Shown: positions 43,449-51,569 of the stretch, one piece after another | Layout of the letters: each line of letters begins with the position of its first letter | How positions within the stretch are numbered: the first letter of the stretch is position 1 | NCBI GenBank assembly: GCA_020851035.1 | Contig: JADZDM010000005.1 | Span: 186,001 to 250,000 of the forward strand | Origin: Gemmatimonadaceae bacterium | Lineage (GTDB): Bacteria; Gemmatimonadota; Gemmatimonadetes; Gemmatimonadales; Gemmatimonadaceae | DNA: 64,000 nt | Direction: 5' to 3' | Made by a program: the position numbers and the translations under genes | The notes under the pieces: generated by a model | The model's input: only the letters and a program-made list of their open reading frames with translations | What the model was told of the DNA's origin: nothing | The model's database searches: none

Positions 43449-43549
43449 GTATTTGCGTGTCGTTTAAAGTCGCAAATGCACCACGCTTATTTGCTGTTTG
43501 TCGAATAGAAAGGAAAGGCGATCCCGTCCATTCGTCAATACGCAAATAC
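43449..43549. repeat. CGCAAAT half-site repeats between the SNF2 and AAA+ genes
   Basis: GTATTTGCGT (43449-43458) and ACGCAAATAC (43540-43549) are perfect inverted 10-mers about 80 bases apart. A third half-site, GTCGCAAATGC, lies at 43469-43479. They are in the 154-base gap directly before the AAA+ gene, whose product has a winged helix. I infer a regulatory or loading site for a DNA-binding protein, perhaps the ATPase itself. A promoter for the downstream genes is likely here too. Confidence 0.5.
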
Positions 43550-43588
43550 ATCCGACATATCCGTCATTCCGTGAGGCGGACAAATAGA

Positions 43589-46396
43589 TCAGGAGAGAGC
43601 CCACGAGAGTACGAACCGCTCGTCCCAAACCGACGACATCGCCAACTGGCGCTCCACCGCCTCGATCAGCTCGTCGCGCCGAGCGATGATCCGATCCTGC
43701 GCCTCGAACAGCTCGCGACGGGAGGCGTTCCGGCGCTGTTCCAGCGCCTTGAGGCTTCGCTGCAGCTCCAGCTTCTCCGCCAGCGTTTCGGCCAAGCGGG
43801 CTAGGCGGCGCACTTCGGCAATCTGCTGATCGAGCTGCTTCAGCTGCTGCTCCAGCGACAACCGCAGGTCGTCCGCCCACCGGTCGAGCTTGCAGACTTC
43901 CTCGTCGTACCAGGCGCCGTTCCGGCGCTCCACCGCGTGGAGCACATCCCGCGTCATTGCCCCACGCGCTTCGGCCAGCGCGTCGGGCACCGGCCGCAAC
44001 TCCACGTGCTCCGCCAGCGCCGGGACTGCCAGCAGACGGCGCGCCTGTTCCACATCCAGCACCTCGCCGGTGGAGGTGATCGCAGCGACCACCACGTGCG
44101 CCTCGGACTGGAGCGAGTCCACTTGCAGCGCGCCACAGACGAGCCAGCCGGTGGTCCCCTTCAAGGGCGCCAGCGATGCCGCCGCCGCCGAATCGGTGCC
44201 GAGCGACAGAGACACGGCACCGACCGGGAGCGCGCGGGTCGCCGCCGCCTCGATGCATGCCACCGCCAGCGGATGATCGGAGCGAAAGAAGTGATCCCCC
44301 CGCGCCTCGGCCGACGGCCAGAGCAGGTGGTACCACCCCGGCTCCGCATGGCCGCCCCGATACTCGAATCGCGGTTCCGCGTCGCTGAACGTCGCGTCAC
44401 CGCGCAGTTCATGACGGGCCAGATCCCAAAGCAGCCGCTGGTGGATGGCCAAGGCAGACTGGGCCTTGTCACGGTGCACCTGCAGGCGGGTGCGCACATC
44501 ATCGTCGAAGTGTTCGAGCACGGCGCGACGCGTTGCCTCCATGCGGTCGGCGATCTCGGCTTCGAGTTCCGCCTGCAGGGCATCGAACGCCGCCTCGATC
44601 TCGTCGGAAGTGCGGCAGCTCTGGTACACGCTGGCGATGCGGCGCTCCACATCAACGCCGCTTTCCAGCGCACCCAGCACGCCGTCCGACGCCCCGAACA
44701 CGCCTTCGAAGAGCCTGAACTTCGTCGACAACAGTTCGAACACCCGACGGTCCGCGGCGTTGGCCACGTTCACCAGGTTCAGCACCACCACGTCGTGCTG
44801 CTGTCCGTAGCGGTGGCAGCGCCCGATGCGCTGTTCGATGCGCTGCGGATTCCAAGGCAGATCGTAGTTCACCACCAGGGAGCAGAACTGCAGGTTCACC
44901 CCTTCCGCCGCCGCCTCGGTGGCCACCAGAATCGTCGCATCGTCGCGGAACGCATCCACGATGGCGGTACGCGTGTCGGCGGCCCGTGAGCCGGTGATGC
45001 GCGTGGAGCCGGCGTTCCGCACCTTCCAGGCGTCAACAAGTGCCCGCGATTCTGGATCCGTGTTCTGGCCGTTGAGCGTGACCACCTTGCCGTTGAACCC
45101 GTGCCGGTTGAGCAGCCGCACCAAGTACTCCTGCGTGCGGCGCGACTCGGTGAAGATCACGGCCTTGCGCTGCGCACCGAGTCGCTCGGCCTGCGCGAAC
45201 GCCACCGCAAGCGCCGCCAGCAGGGCATCGCCCTTGGCGTTGGTGGTGATCCCTTCGGCCAGTTCAGTGAAACGCCGCAACTCATCGATCTCCGCCGCGA
45301 GGCGCTCGGCGGGATCCGACACGTGATTCTCGACGCCCGGCTCCCACTCCTCACTGATCTCCTCGAACGCGTCGAAGTCGTCGGTCAGGCCGAGCGCGGG
45401 CTCCGGCAACTCGAAGTCACCCCGTTCCAGCCGATCGAGCAACGATCGCAGGGTGGCGGCGATGGCGAACGACGACGATGCCAGCAGTCGCCGCAGCATG
45501 AGCGTGAGCAGTGCCCTCTGACCACGGGGAATTGCGACGATGTCAGCACGCTGGAGGTACTCCGAGACCAGCTCGTACAGCCGTTGCTCATCAGCCGACG
45601 GTTCGAAATCGTAGGTGATCGGGATGCGGGTAGTGAATCGCACGTATTCCCGTACTTGTGAGCGCAGCGTGCGCGTCACCACATGGTTCAGGCGCTGTCG
45701 CAGCTCGGCCGCATTGGCGGCGTTCAGTGCGGTGCCGTTGCCGAACCGGGCACGAAACGATGCCTCGTCGCCGAACAGGTGCGGATCGACGAAGCTGGCC
45801 AGTCCGAACAGCTCGATCAGCGAGTTCTGGAGCGGTGTTGCCGTGAGCAGCAGCTTGGGTGCATGGGCGGTTGCGTCACGCAGCGCGCCGGCAATCCGGC
45901 TCGACGAGCGATACACGTTGCGCAGCCGGTGTGCTTCATCGAAAACGACGAGATCCCACAGCACATCTGCCACCGCCGCAGCGCGCTCGGCAGCGTACTG
46001 GTACGAGGCGACCAGCACGGCGTCGCCTCCGTCCATTGGTTGTGCCTTGCGGTCCAGCAGGCGCACGGGGAGGCCGAACTTGCTTTCGAGTTCGCCGATC
46101 CACTGGGTGCGCAGCGATGCGGGTACGACGAGCAGGATACGACGCCTGCGCTCGGCCCACTTCTGCGCAATGACCAGCCCTGCCTCGATCGTCTTGCCGA
46201 GTCCCACTTCGTCGGCCAGGATCACGCCGCGCGTGAGCGGTGAACGGATCGCAAAAAGCGCCGCGTCCACCTGATGCGGGTTCAGGTCAACGCGGGCATT
46301 CGCGATGGAGCGGGTCAGGTCAGTGGCGGAGCCACTGAAATCGGATGCCGTAAGCCGGGCGGCCCACCAGGCAGCGTGATAGTTGGTCCAGGTCAC
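43589..46396 (-). CDS. SNF2-family helicase, RapA/HepA-like
   Basis: The 935-residue protein has a Swi2/Snf2 ATPase core. It shows Walker A DEVGLGKT (62-69), motif II VVFDEAHRL (DEAH 153-156), the SNF2 motif LTATPLQNSLIELFGL, and motif VI QRIGRCHRYGQ. The C-terminal 350 residues are helical with a long coiled coil (LEQQLKQLDQQIAEVRRLAR), ending in RFVLSWALS. SNF2 translocases move along duplex DNA. Proteins of this type occur in DISARM (DrmD) and other defence systems, but the neighbours here differ. A GTG start is used. It is the first island gene. Confidence 0.9.
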   Translation of the reverse strand: MTWTNYHAAWWAARLTASDFSGSATDLTRSIANARVDLNPHQVDAALFAIRSPLTRGVILADEVGLGKTIEAGLVIAQKWAERRRRILLVVPASLRTQWIGELESKFGLPVRLLDRKAQPMDGGDAVLVASYQYAAERAAAVADVLWDLVVFDEAHRLRNVYRSSSRIAGALRDATAHAPKLLLTATPLQNSLIELFGLASFVDPHLFGDEASFRARFGNGTALNAANAAELRQRLNHVVTRTLRSQVREYVRFTTRIPITYDFEPSADEQRLYELVSEYLQRADIVAIPRGQRALLTLMLRRLLASSSFAIAATLRSLLDRLERGDFELPEPALGLTDDFDAFEEISEEWEPGVENHVSDPAERLAAEIDELRRFTELAEGITTNAKGDALLAALAVAFAQAERLGAQRKAVIFTESRRTQEYLVRLLNRHGFNGKVVTLNGQNTDPESRALVDAWKVRNAGSTRITGSRAADTRTAIVDAFRDDATILVATEAAAEGVNLQFCSLVVNYDLPWNPQRIEQRIGRCHRYGQQHDVVVLNLVNVANAADRRVFELLSTKFRLFEGVFGASDGVLGALESGVDVERRIASVYQSCRTSDEIEAAFDALQAELEAEIADRMEATRRAVLEHFDDDVRTRLQVHRDKAQSALAIHQRLLWDLARHELRGDATFSDAEPRFEYRGGHAEPGWYHLLWPSAEARGDHFFRSDHPLAVACIEAAATRALPVGAVSLSLGTDSAAAASLAPLKGTTGWLVCGALQVDSLQSEAHVVVAAITSTGEVLDVEQARRLLAVPALAEHVELRPVPDALAEARGAMTRDVLHAVERRNGAWYDEEVCKLDRWADDLRLSLEQQLKQLDQQIAEVRRLARLAETLAEKLELQRSLKALEQRRNASRRELFEAQDRIIARRDELIEAVERQLAMSSVWDERFVLSWALS

Positions 46397-46477
46397 AACA
46401 TGAGTTTAGTGATTCGATGCTGTCCTGACGCCGCCAGCTTGACGCCCCGGAGCCAGGTATCGTCAGCGAGACCGCCG

Positions 46478-47095
46478 TCAGCCCTCCGCCGACCGTCGGG
46501 CCAGCTCCTCGCGCACGTCGTCGAGCCTGATGCCGAGTGCCCGGAGCGCCACGAGGGTGTGATAGATCAGGTCCGCCGCCTCACCGGTGGCGCGTTCGGC
46601 ATCCCCATCGGCGCAGGCGAGGACGAGTTCGGCCGCCTCCTCGCCCAGCTTCTTCATGCGCAGGTTGCGATCATCGAGCAGCCGTCGCGTGTAGCTGAGA
46701 CGCGGTGACGTATCCACGCCGGCGCGCGCGTCGATGATCTCGTCGAGCGCCGCGATGGCATCGGGCGGCGGCGGCGATGCGCCTTCACGCGTGAAGCAGG
46801 TTGCCGCCCCCGTGTGGCAGGCAGGCCCTTCAGGAATCACCAGTGCCAGCACGGCGTCCGTGTCACAGTCTGCAGTGAGCGACACCAGGCGCTGCGTGTT
46901 GCCGCTGGTCGCCCCCTTGTGCCAGAGCCCGCGCGTCCGCGAACGGTAGTGCATCTCGCCGGTTCGTACCGTGGCGTCCATCGCCTCGCGATCAGCGAAC
47001 GCGATCATCAGCACGTCGCCGGTGATCGCGTCCTGCGTGACGACCGTCACCAGGCCGTTGCCCTTCTCGAAGTCCAGCGTGTCCAGATCAATCAT
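46478..47095 (-). CDS. hisI: Bifunctional phosphoribosyl-AMP cyclohydrolase / phosphoribosyl-ATP pyrophosphatase
   Basis: This HisIE fusion carries out the second and third histidine steps. Residues 1-105 form HisI, with the metal-binding SLTADCDTDAVLAL and CHTGAATCF. Residues 125-205 form HisE, with RNLRMKKLGEEAAELVLAC and a TGEAADLIYHTLVAL helix. The 205-residue length matches fused enzymes. The ATG is used; an upstream reading overlaps hisN further. It overlaps hisN by eight bases and is the last gene of the operon. The accessory island follows immediately downstream. Confidence 0.94.
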   Translation of the reverse strand: MIDLDTLDFEKGNGLVTVVTQDAITGDVLMIAFADREAMDATVRTGEMHYRSRTRGLWHKGATSGNTQRLVSLTADCDTDAVLALVIPEGPACHTGAATCFTREGASPPPPDAIAALDEIIDARAGVDTSPRLSYTRRLLDDRNLRMKKLGEEAAELVLACADGDAERATGEAADLIYHTLVALRALGIRLDDVREELARRSAEG

Positions 47096-47873
47096 CGAGG
47101 CCGGGATCTCCACCCGGGCAGAGGATGTCGCGCACGGCGGTGTCCAGTGCGGCGTTGGTCGCGATGCTGTCGCCGCCGAAGGCGGTCGGGCGCCCGCGGA
47201 AGTCGGTGAACACGCCACCGGCCTCCTCGACCACCACCTGCACCGCGGCGGCGTCCCACGGGTTCATCAGGTCGTCCACCATCACGTCGGCGCGGCCTGT
47301 TGCCAGCAGCAGGTAGCCGTAGCAGTCGCCCCACGTGCGCACGACGCGTGCGCGGCTGGCGAGGTCGTTCCAGCGCGCCTTGCGGCGGGGACGATCCCGG
47401 TACCGCTCGTCGGTGGTGAGCAGCACGGCCGACGACAGGTCCGCGGTGGTGGACACCTGCGTGCGTGCGCCGTTGAACCACGCCCCCTCGCTGGTCGCGG
47501 CGACGACGATCTCCCGGGTTGGCGGGGCGTACACGGCACCGGCGAGCACGGTCTCCCCCTCCACCACCGCCACCAGGGTGCCCCATAGCGGCACGCCGGC
47601 GATGAAGCTCTTGGTGCCATCGATCGGGTCGAGCACCCAGCGTCGCGGCGCGTCGGCGCCCTCGAGGCCGAACTCCTCGCCGAGGATCCCGTCACCGGGA
47701 AAGTGCGCGCGGATCCACTCGCGCGCGGCGGTCTCGGCGGCGCGATCGGCGTTCGTCACGGGCGAGCCGTCGCCCTTCACCTCGATCTCGATCCGCTGGC
47801 GGAAGAAGGCATTGGCGGTGTCGCCCGCGAGCGTGGCGAGTGTGTGAACAGCCTGCAGCAGTGGACTGGTCAT
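47088..47873 (-). CDS. hisN: Histidinol-phosphate phosphatase, inositol-monophosphatase type
   Basis: The 261-residue protein is of the IMPase superfamily. GEE (65-67), DPIDGTKSF (82-90) and WDAAAVQVVVEEAGG (about 207-221) are the metal and substrate motifs. Its place inside the his operon, where no bifunctional HisB phosphatase domain exists, identifies it as the HisN enzyme that makes histidinol from histidinol phosphate. It starts at an ATG that overlaps the hisF stop (ATGA). The alternative annotation would be generic inositol phosphatase, which the context makes unlikely. Confidence 0.9.
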   Translation of the reverse strand: MTSPLLQAVHTLATLAGDTANAFFRQRIEIEVKGDGSPVTNADRAAETAAREWIRAHFPGDGILGEEFGLEGADAPRRWVLDPIDGTKSFIAGVPLWGTLVAVVEGETVLAGAVYAPPTREIVVAATSEGAWFNGARTQVSTTADLSSAVLLTTDERYRDRPRRKARWNDLASRARVVRTWGDCYGYLLLATGRADVMVDDLMNPWDAAAVQVVVEEAGGVFTDFRGRPTAFGGDSIATNAALDTAVRDILCPGGDPGLDD

Positions 47874-48625
47874 CGGACCACCAGCCCCGTGGCGCGCATC
47901 GCGTCCTTCAGCGCGCCCACCGTCGTCACGCCGTCGTGCAGGATGCCTGCCACAAGCGCGGCATCGGCATGCCCCTCGGCCAGCACATCCACCACGTGTG
48001 ACGCGGTGCCGGCACCGCCGCTGGCGATCACCGGCGCCGCCACACGCGACGACACCGCGCGCATCAGCGGCAGGTCGTAGCCCGTGCGAGCACCATCGCG
48101 ATCGATGCTGGTCAGCAGCACCTCACCAGCGCCGCGCGAGACGCACTCCTCGGCCCACTCCACGGCGTCCAGGTCGGTGGCGGTACGACCACCGTGGGTC
48201 CAGACCCGCCACGCGCCGCCGTCATCCAGCTTCGCGTCGATGCTGGCCACGACGCACTGCGCGCCGAACCGCTCGGCGCAGGCCGTCAGCACGCCGGGAT
48301 CGGCGACCATCGCCGAGTTCAGCGAGACCTTGTCGGCGCCGGCGCGCAGGACGCGCCCCACGTCATCCGCCGTCCGCACGCCGCCTCCGATGGTCAGGGG
48401 AATGAAGAGCCGCTCCGCGGTGCGGCGCGCCACGTCGAGGAGCGTGGCGCGGTCCTCGGCACTGGCCGAAATATCGAGGAACGTGATCTCGTCGGCACCC
48501 TCGGCCTCGTAGCGGGTCGCCAGTGCCACTGGGTCGCCCACGTCGCGCAGGCCGGTGAAGTTGACGCCCTTCACCACCCGTCCGCCCTGCACGTCCAGAC
48601 ACACGATCAGCCGGCGGGTCAGCAT
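47870..48625 (-). CDS. hisF: Imidazole glycerol phosphate synthase subunit HisF
   Basis: HisF is the cyclase half of the synthase that makes IGP and AICAR. The 251-residue (beta-alpha)8 barrel starts MLTRRLIVCLDVQGGRVVKG, with the catalytic Asp in CLDV and a second in LLTSIDRDGA. Phosphate-binding loops are GGGVRTADDV and ASGGAGT. The ATG chosen sits where the HisF core begins; an upstream reading overlaps hisB. It lies seven bases after hisB and overlaps hisN by four. Its glutaminase partner HisH is in the same operon. Confidence 0.96.
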   Translation of the reverse strand: MLTRRLIVCLDVQGGRVVKGVNFTGLRDVGDPVALATRYEAEGADEITFLDISASAEDRATLLDVARRTAERLFIPLTIGGGVRTADDVGRVLRAGADKVSLNSAMVADPGVLTACAERFGAQCVVASIDAKLDDGGAWRVWTHGGRTATDLDAVEWAEECVSRGAGEVLLTSIDRDGARTGYDLPLMRAVSSRVAAPVIASGGAGTASHVVDVLAEGHADAALVAGILHDGVTTVGALKDAMRATGLVVR

Positions 48626-48632
48626 GCGGACG

Positions 48633-49175
48633 TCACTCGGACACCTGCAGCGCCACGCTCCCCTTGGTGCTGAACACCGCCCCCGATTCCACGAACGCGT
48701 CGCGCACCGCCAGTCCCAGCGCCTTGAACGCCGCCTCGACGATGTGGTGTGTGTCGGTGCCCCGCAGGACGCGCAGATGCAGCGTGGCCTTCGCGTTGTC
48801 GGCAAAGGAGCGCATCCAGTGCTCCCAGATGCCGACCGGCAGCCGGCCGCGATAATACGGCCGTCCGCCGAGGTCCAGCGCGCACTGCACCAGCGCATCG
48901 TCCATCGGGATCGTGCGATCCGCGTACCGCGCCGCCGTCGGCGGCAGCTCGGCCGCGACCGCGGCGCCGATGCAGATGGCGACGTCCTCGATGAGGTGGT
49001 GGGGTAGGTCGCCGCGCGCATGCACCTCGACATCGAGGCCGCTGTACCGCGCGAAGGTGACCAGCATGTGGTCGAGGAACGGGCGCGTCGTGTCCACCGT
49101 GGCCAGCCCCGTGCCGCCGCGCGTGACCACGGCGCGGACCTGGGTTTCCCTCGTCTCGCGGACCACGGTGCTCAT
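48633..49175 (-). CDS. hisB: Imidazoleglycerol-phosphate dehydratase
   Basis: HisB dehydrates IGP to imidazole acetol phosphate with two manganese ions. The 180-residue protein is the monofunctional type and shows both metal-binding repeats: LPHHLIEDVAICIG and THHIVEAAFKALG. FLDHMLVTFARYSGLD and the final FSTKGSV are also typical. The ATG overlaps the stop of hisA by four bases. The histidinol phosphatase activity that E. coli HisB carries is supplied here by the separate hisN. Confidence 0.96.
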   Translation of the reverse strand: MSTVVRETRETQVRAVVTRGGTGLATVDTTRPFLDHMLVTFARYSGLDVEVHARGDLPHHLIEDVAICIGAAVAAELPPTAARYADRTIPMDDALVQCALDLGGRPYYRGRLPVGIWEHWMRSFADNAKATLHLRVLRGTDTHHIVEAAFKALGLAVRDAFVESGAVFSTKGSVALQVSE

Positions 49176-49885
49176 GCGCAGAACTCCCCGGCAATGGCGC
49201 GTGCGTCGAGTGCGCCGGTGTAGAGCGCCATGCCCAGCACGGCCGCGGCCACGCCGCAGTCGTCGAGGAGGCGCAGGTCGGTGTCGGTGGTGATGCCGCC
49301 GCTGGCGATCACGGGCAGCGCCGTGGACTCGGTGACCGATTCCATCAGCGCCAGGTCGGCGCCCTGCAGCAGCCCTTCCTTGTGGACCGCGGTCACCAGC
49401 ACCCCCGCCAGGGGCAGCGACGACAGGCGTTCCATCGCCTCCGCGATGTCGACGTGGAGCGTCTTCGCCCAGCCGCGGGTCACGATCGTCCGGTCGCGCA
49501 CGTCGGCGGCGACGATCAGCTGGTCCGGAAAGTCGTCGGCCATCTCCGCCAGCCACGCCTCGTCCTCGAGGGCGCGCGTGCCGACCACGACGTAGGTGGC
49601 ACCGGCGTCGATGAGCCAGGTGATGTCGTCACGATCCCGCACGCCGCCGCCCACCTGCACCGTGAGGTCGGTGCGGTCGAGCAGGCGCTCGATGAGCCGC
49701 CGGTTGCTGCCACGGCCGGTGGCGGCATCGAGGTCGACCACGTGCAGGGCCTGGAAGCCCTTCGCCTCCCAGTCGAGTGCCACCGCGAGCGGGTCGGGCA
49801 GCCGGATGCGTTCGGCCGTGTACTCACCGCCCACCAGCTGCACGCAGGCGCCGTCGCGGAGGTCGATGGCGGGAATGGCGATCAT
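49172..49885 (-). CDS. hisA: Phosphoribosylformimino-AICAR isomerase HisA
   Basis: HisA opens the ribose ring of ProFAR to PRFAR. The 237-residue (beta-alpha)8 barrel starts MIAIPAIDLRDGACVQLVGG, with the catalytic Asp in AIDL and a second in VAADVRD. Phosphate loops are VQVGGGVRDRDDI and ASGGITTDTDL. The length is typical. Its ATG overlaps the hisH stop by four bases, and its stop overlaps the hisB start, so it is translationally coupled on both sides. Confidence 0.96.
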   Translation of the reverse strand: MIAIPAIDLRDGACVQLVGGEYTAERIRLPDPLAVALDWEAKGFQALHVVDLDAATGRGSNRRLIERLLDRTDLTVQVGGGVRDRDDITWLIDAGATYVVVGTRALEDEAWLAEMADDFPDQLIVAADVRDRTIVTRGWAKTLHVDIAEAMERLSSLPLAGVLVTAVHKEGLLQGADLALMESVTESTALPVIASGGITTDTDLRLLDDCGVAAAVLGMALYTGALDARAIAGEFCA

Positions 49886-50487
49886 GACAGCACCTCGCGC
49901 AGCCACGCGTGCACGAAGCTGACGCCCGCGCTGCTGCTCTTTTCGGGATGGAACTGCACGCCAGTGCATCGGCCGACGCGGATCATGGCGGGAAAGCGGT
50001 CATCTTCGTGCGTGCTCCACGCCACGACCGTCGTGTCGTCGAGCGGCCGGCAGGCATAGCTGTTCGCGAAGTATGCGGTGCGCAGCTCGGAGGCGTCGAG
50101 CAGCGGGTCGCGGGCGGGGCCGAGCTCGAGCTGGTTCCACCCGATCTGCGGCACCCGACGGGCGGCCAGCCGCGTGACCCGCCCGGCCACCACGCCGAGT
50201 CCCGCCCCGCCCCCTTCCTCGCTGGCGTCGAGGAGCACCTGCATCCCCAGGCAGATCCCGAGCGTCGGGAGGCCGCCGAGGATCGCATCGCGCAGGCACT
50301 CGCGCCCGGTCGTGCCCAGCGCGCCGGTGGCCGCCGGAAAGGCGCCCACCCCGGGCAGCACCATCGCGTCCGCCTGCACCGCCCGGGACGGATCCGTCTC
50401 CACGTGAACCTCGACACCGGGGCGCTCGACCGCCTTGAGCAGCGAGTGCAGGTTGCCGGCGCCGTAGTCGAAGACGCTGAGCCTCAC
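49882..50487 (-). CDS. hisH: Imidazole glycerol phosphate synthase subunit HisH
   Basis: HisH is the glutaminase that supplies ammonia to HisF. The 201-residue class I amidotransferase shows the nucleophile Cys in LGICLGMQVLLD and the His-Glu pair in GVQFHPEKSS. LPGVGAFPAA and ANSYAC are also family marks. It starts at a GTG (FDYGAGN follows), whose codon overlaps the hisC stop (GTGA). The alternative longer reading into hisC is not coding in this frame. It is coupled to hisA. Confidence 0.95.
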   Translation of the reverse strand: MRLSVFDYGAGNLHSLLKAVERPGVEVHVETDPSRAVQADAMVLPGVGAFPAATGALGTTGRECLRDAILGGLPTLGICLGMQVLLDASEEGGGAGLGVVAGRVTRLAARRVPQIGWNQLELGPARDPLLDASELRTAYFANSYACRPLDDTTVVAWSTHEDDRFPAMIRVGRCTGVQFHPEKSSSAGVSFVHAWLREVLS

Positions 50488-51569
50488 GCCGTCCTGCCGG
50501 GCTTCCGCCTGCGCAGCACCGTGCCGAGCACCTTCACCGCCTGTGCCACCAGCGGCCACGGCCCGACGGAGATGCGCAGGCAGTCGCCCACGCGAGGCAG
50601 GTACGGGAACGGCCGGACTCCCACGCCGCGCTCGCGCATCGCAACGCTGGTGGCGACCGCGTCCGGCACCGGCACGCACACGAAGTTCGCGCTGGAGGGG
50701 ATCGGGTCGAGGCCGAGCTTGAGCAACTCGATCGTCAGGCGATCGCGGTTCTCGACGGCGAGCTGGATGTGCTCCAGCACCCACTGCACGTCATCGCGCA
50801 GCGCGGTGGCCGCGACCCGCTCGGCGAGCGCGCTCACCTTGTACGGCCCCCGTGCCTTCTCCACCTCGCGCACGAGCGACGGGTGCCCGAGTGCGTAGCC
50901 CACGCGCAACCCCGCCAGCCCGAAGGCCTTCGACATCGTGCGCACGAGCAGCACGCGTGGGGACCGCTGCAGCAGGTCCACGTTCGAGACACCCGCGAAC
51001 TCCACGTAGGCCTCATCGATGACCAGCAGGCCCGGCGCGTTGTCGACCAGCGTCTCGAGGGTGCGCCGCGCGACCAGTGCCCCCGTCGGGTTGTTCGGTG
51101 AGCAGAGGTAGATGATCTTCGCGCCGGTGGCCAGCAGCGCGTCGGCGTCCGCCTCATGATCCGGCAGCTCGGTGAGGAGCACGGAGCGCAGCGCATTCAT
51201 CCGCGCGAGGATCGGCACCATCGCGAATGTCGGGTCGGGCGCGGCGACCAGGTCGCCGGCATCGCCGAACGCCCGCAGCGACGCGTCGAGGATGTCGTCC
51301 GAGCCGCAACCGGTGACGACCATGTCCGCGGTGACGCCGGCGTGTGCCGCGATCGCCGCCTTCAGGTCCGCGCAGTAGAGCGACGGGTACCGGGTGATCG
51401 TCGCGGCACTGCAGTCGCGGATCGCGCGGGCCGCCGCCGGCGGCACGCCCCAGAGGTTCGTGTTGTCCGTCAGGTCGAGGTCGACGGGCGCGCGTCGGGG
51501 GTCGTAGAGCGTGAGGTCGTCGTAGCAGGCCCGCGCGATGGAGAGGCGGTCCGCGGTCGGCACGGTCAT
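50484..51569 (-). CDS. hisC: Histidinol-phosphate aminotransferase
   Basis: HisC transfers the amino group from glutamate to imidazole acetol phosphate. The 361-residue PLP enzyme of fold type I has DLTDNTNLWG, SPNNPTGA, the Schiff-base Lys in TMSKAFGLAGLRVGYALG and LRISVG near the C-terminus. The ATG at the start of the domain is used; upstream sequence in frame is Arg-rich and antisense to hisD. It overlaps hisD by four bases and hisH by four bases. Confidence 0.95.
   Translation of the reverse strand: MTVPTADRLSIARACYDDLTLYDPRRAPVDLDLTDNTNLWGVPPAAARAIRDCSAATITRYPSLYCADLKAAIAAHAGVTADMVVTGCGSDDILDASLRAFGDAGDLVAAPDPTFAMVPILARMNALRSVLLTELPDHEADADALLATGAKIIYLCSPNNPTGALVARRTLETLVDNAPGLLVIDEAYVEFAGVSNVDLLQRSPRVLLVRTMSKAFGLAGLRVGYALGHPSLVREVEKARGPYKVSALAERVAATALRDDVQWVLEHIQLAVENRDRLTIELLKLGLDPIPSSANFVCVPVPDAVATSVAMRERGVGVRPFPYLPRVGDCLRISVGPWPLVAQAVKVLGTVLRRRKPGRTA

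Noticed and set aside
40341-46396. Calling the island DISARM or BREX
   Set aside because: No DUF1998 helicase (DrmA), DrmB, PglZ or PglX is present; only the SNF2 helicase recalls DISARM.
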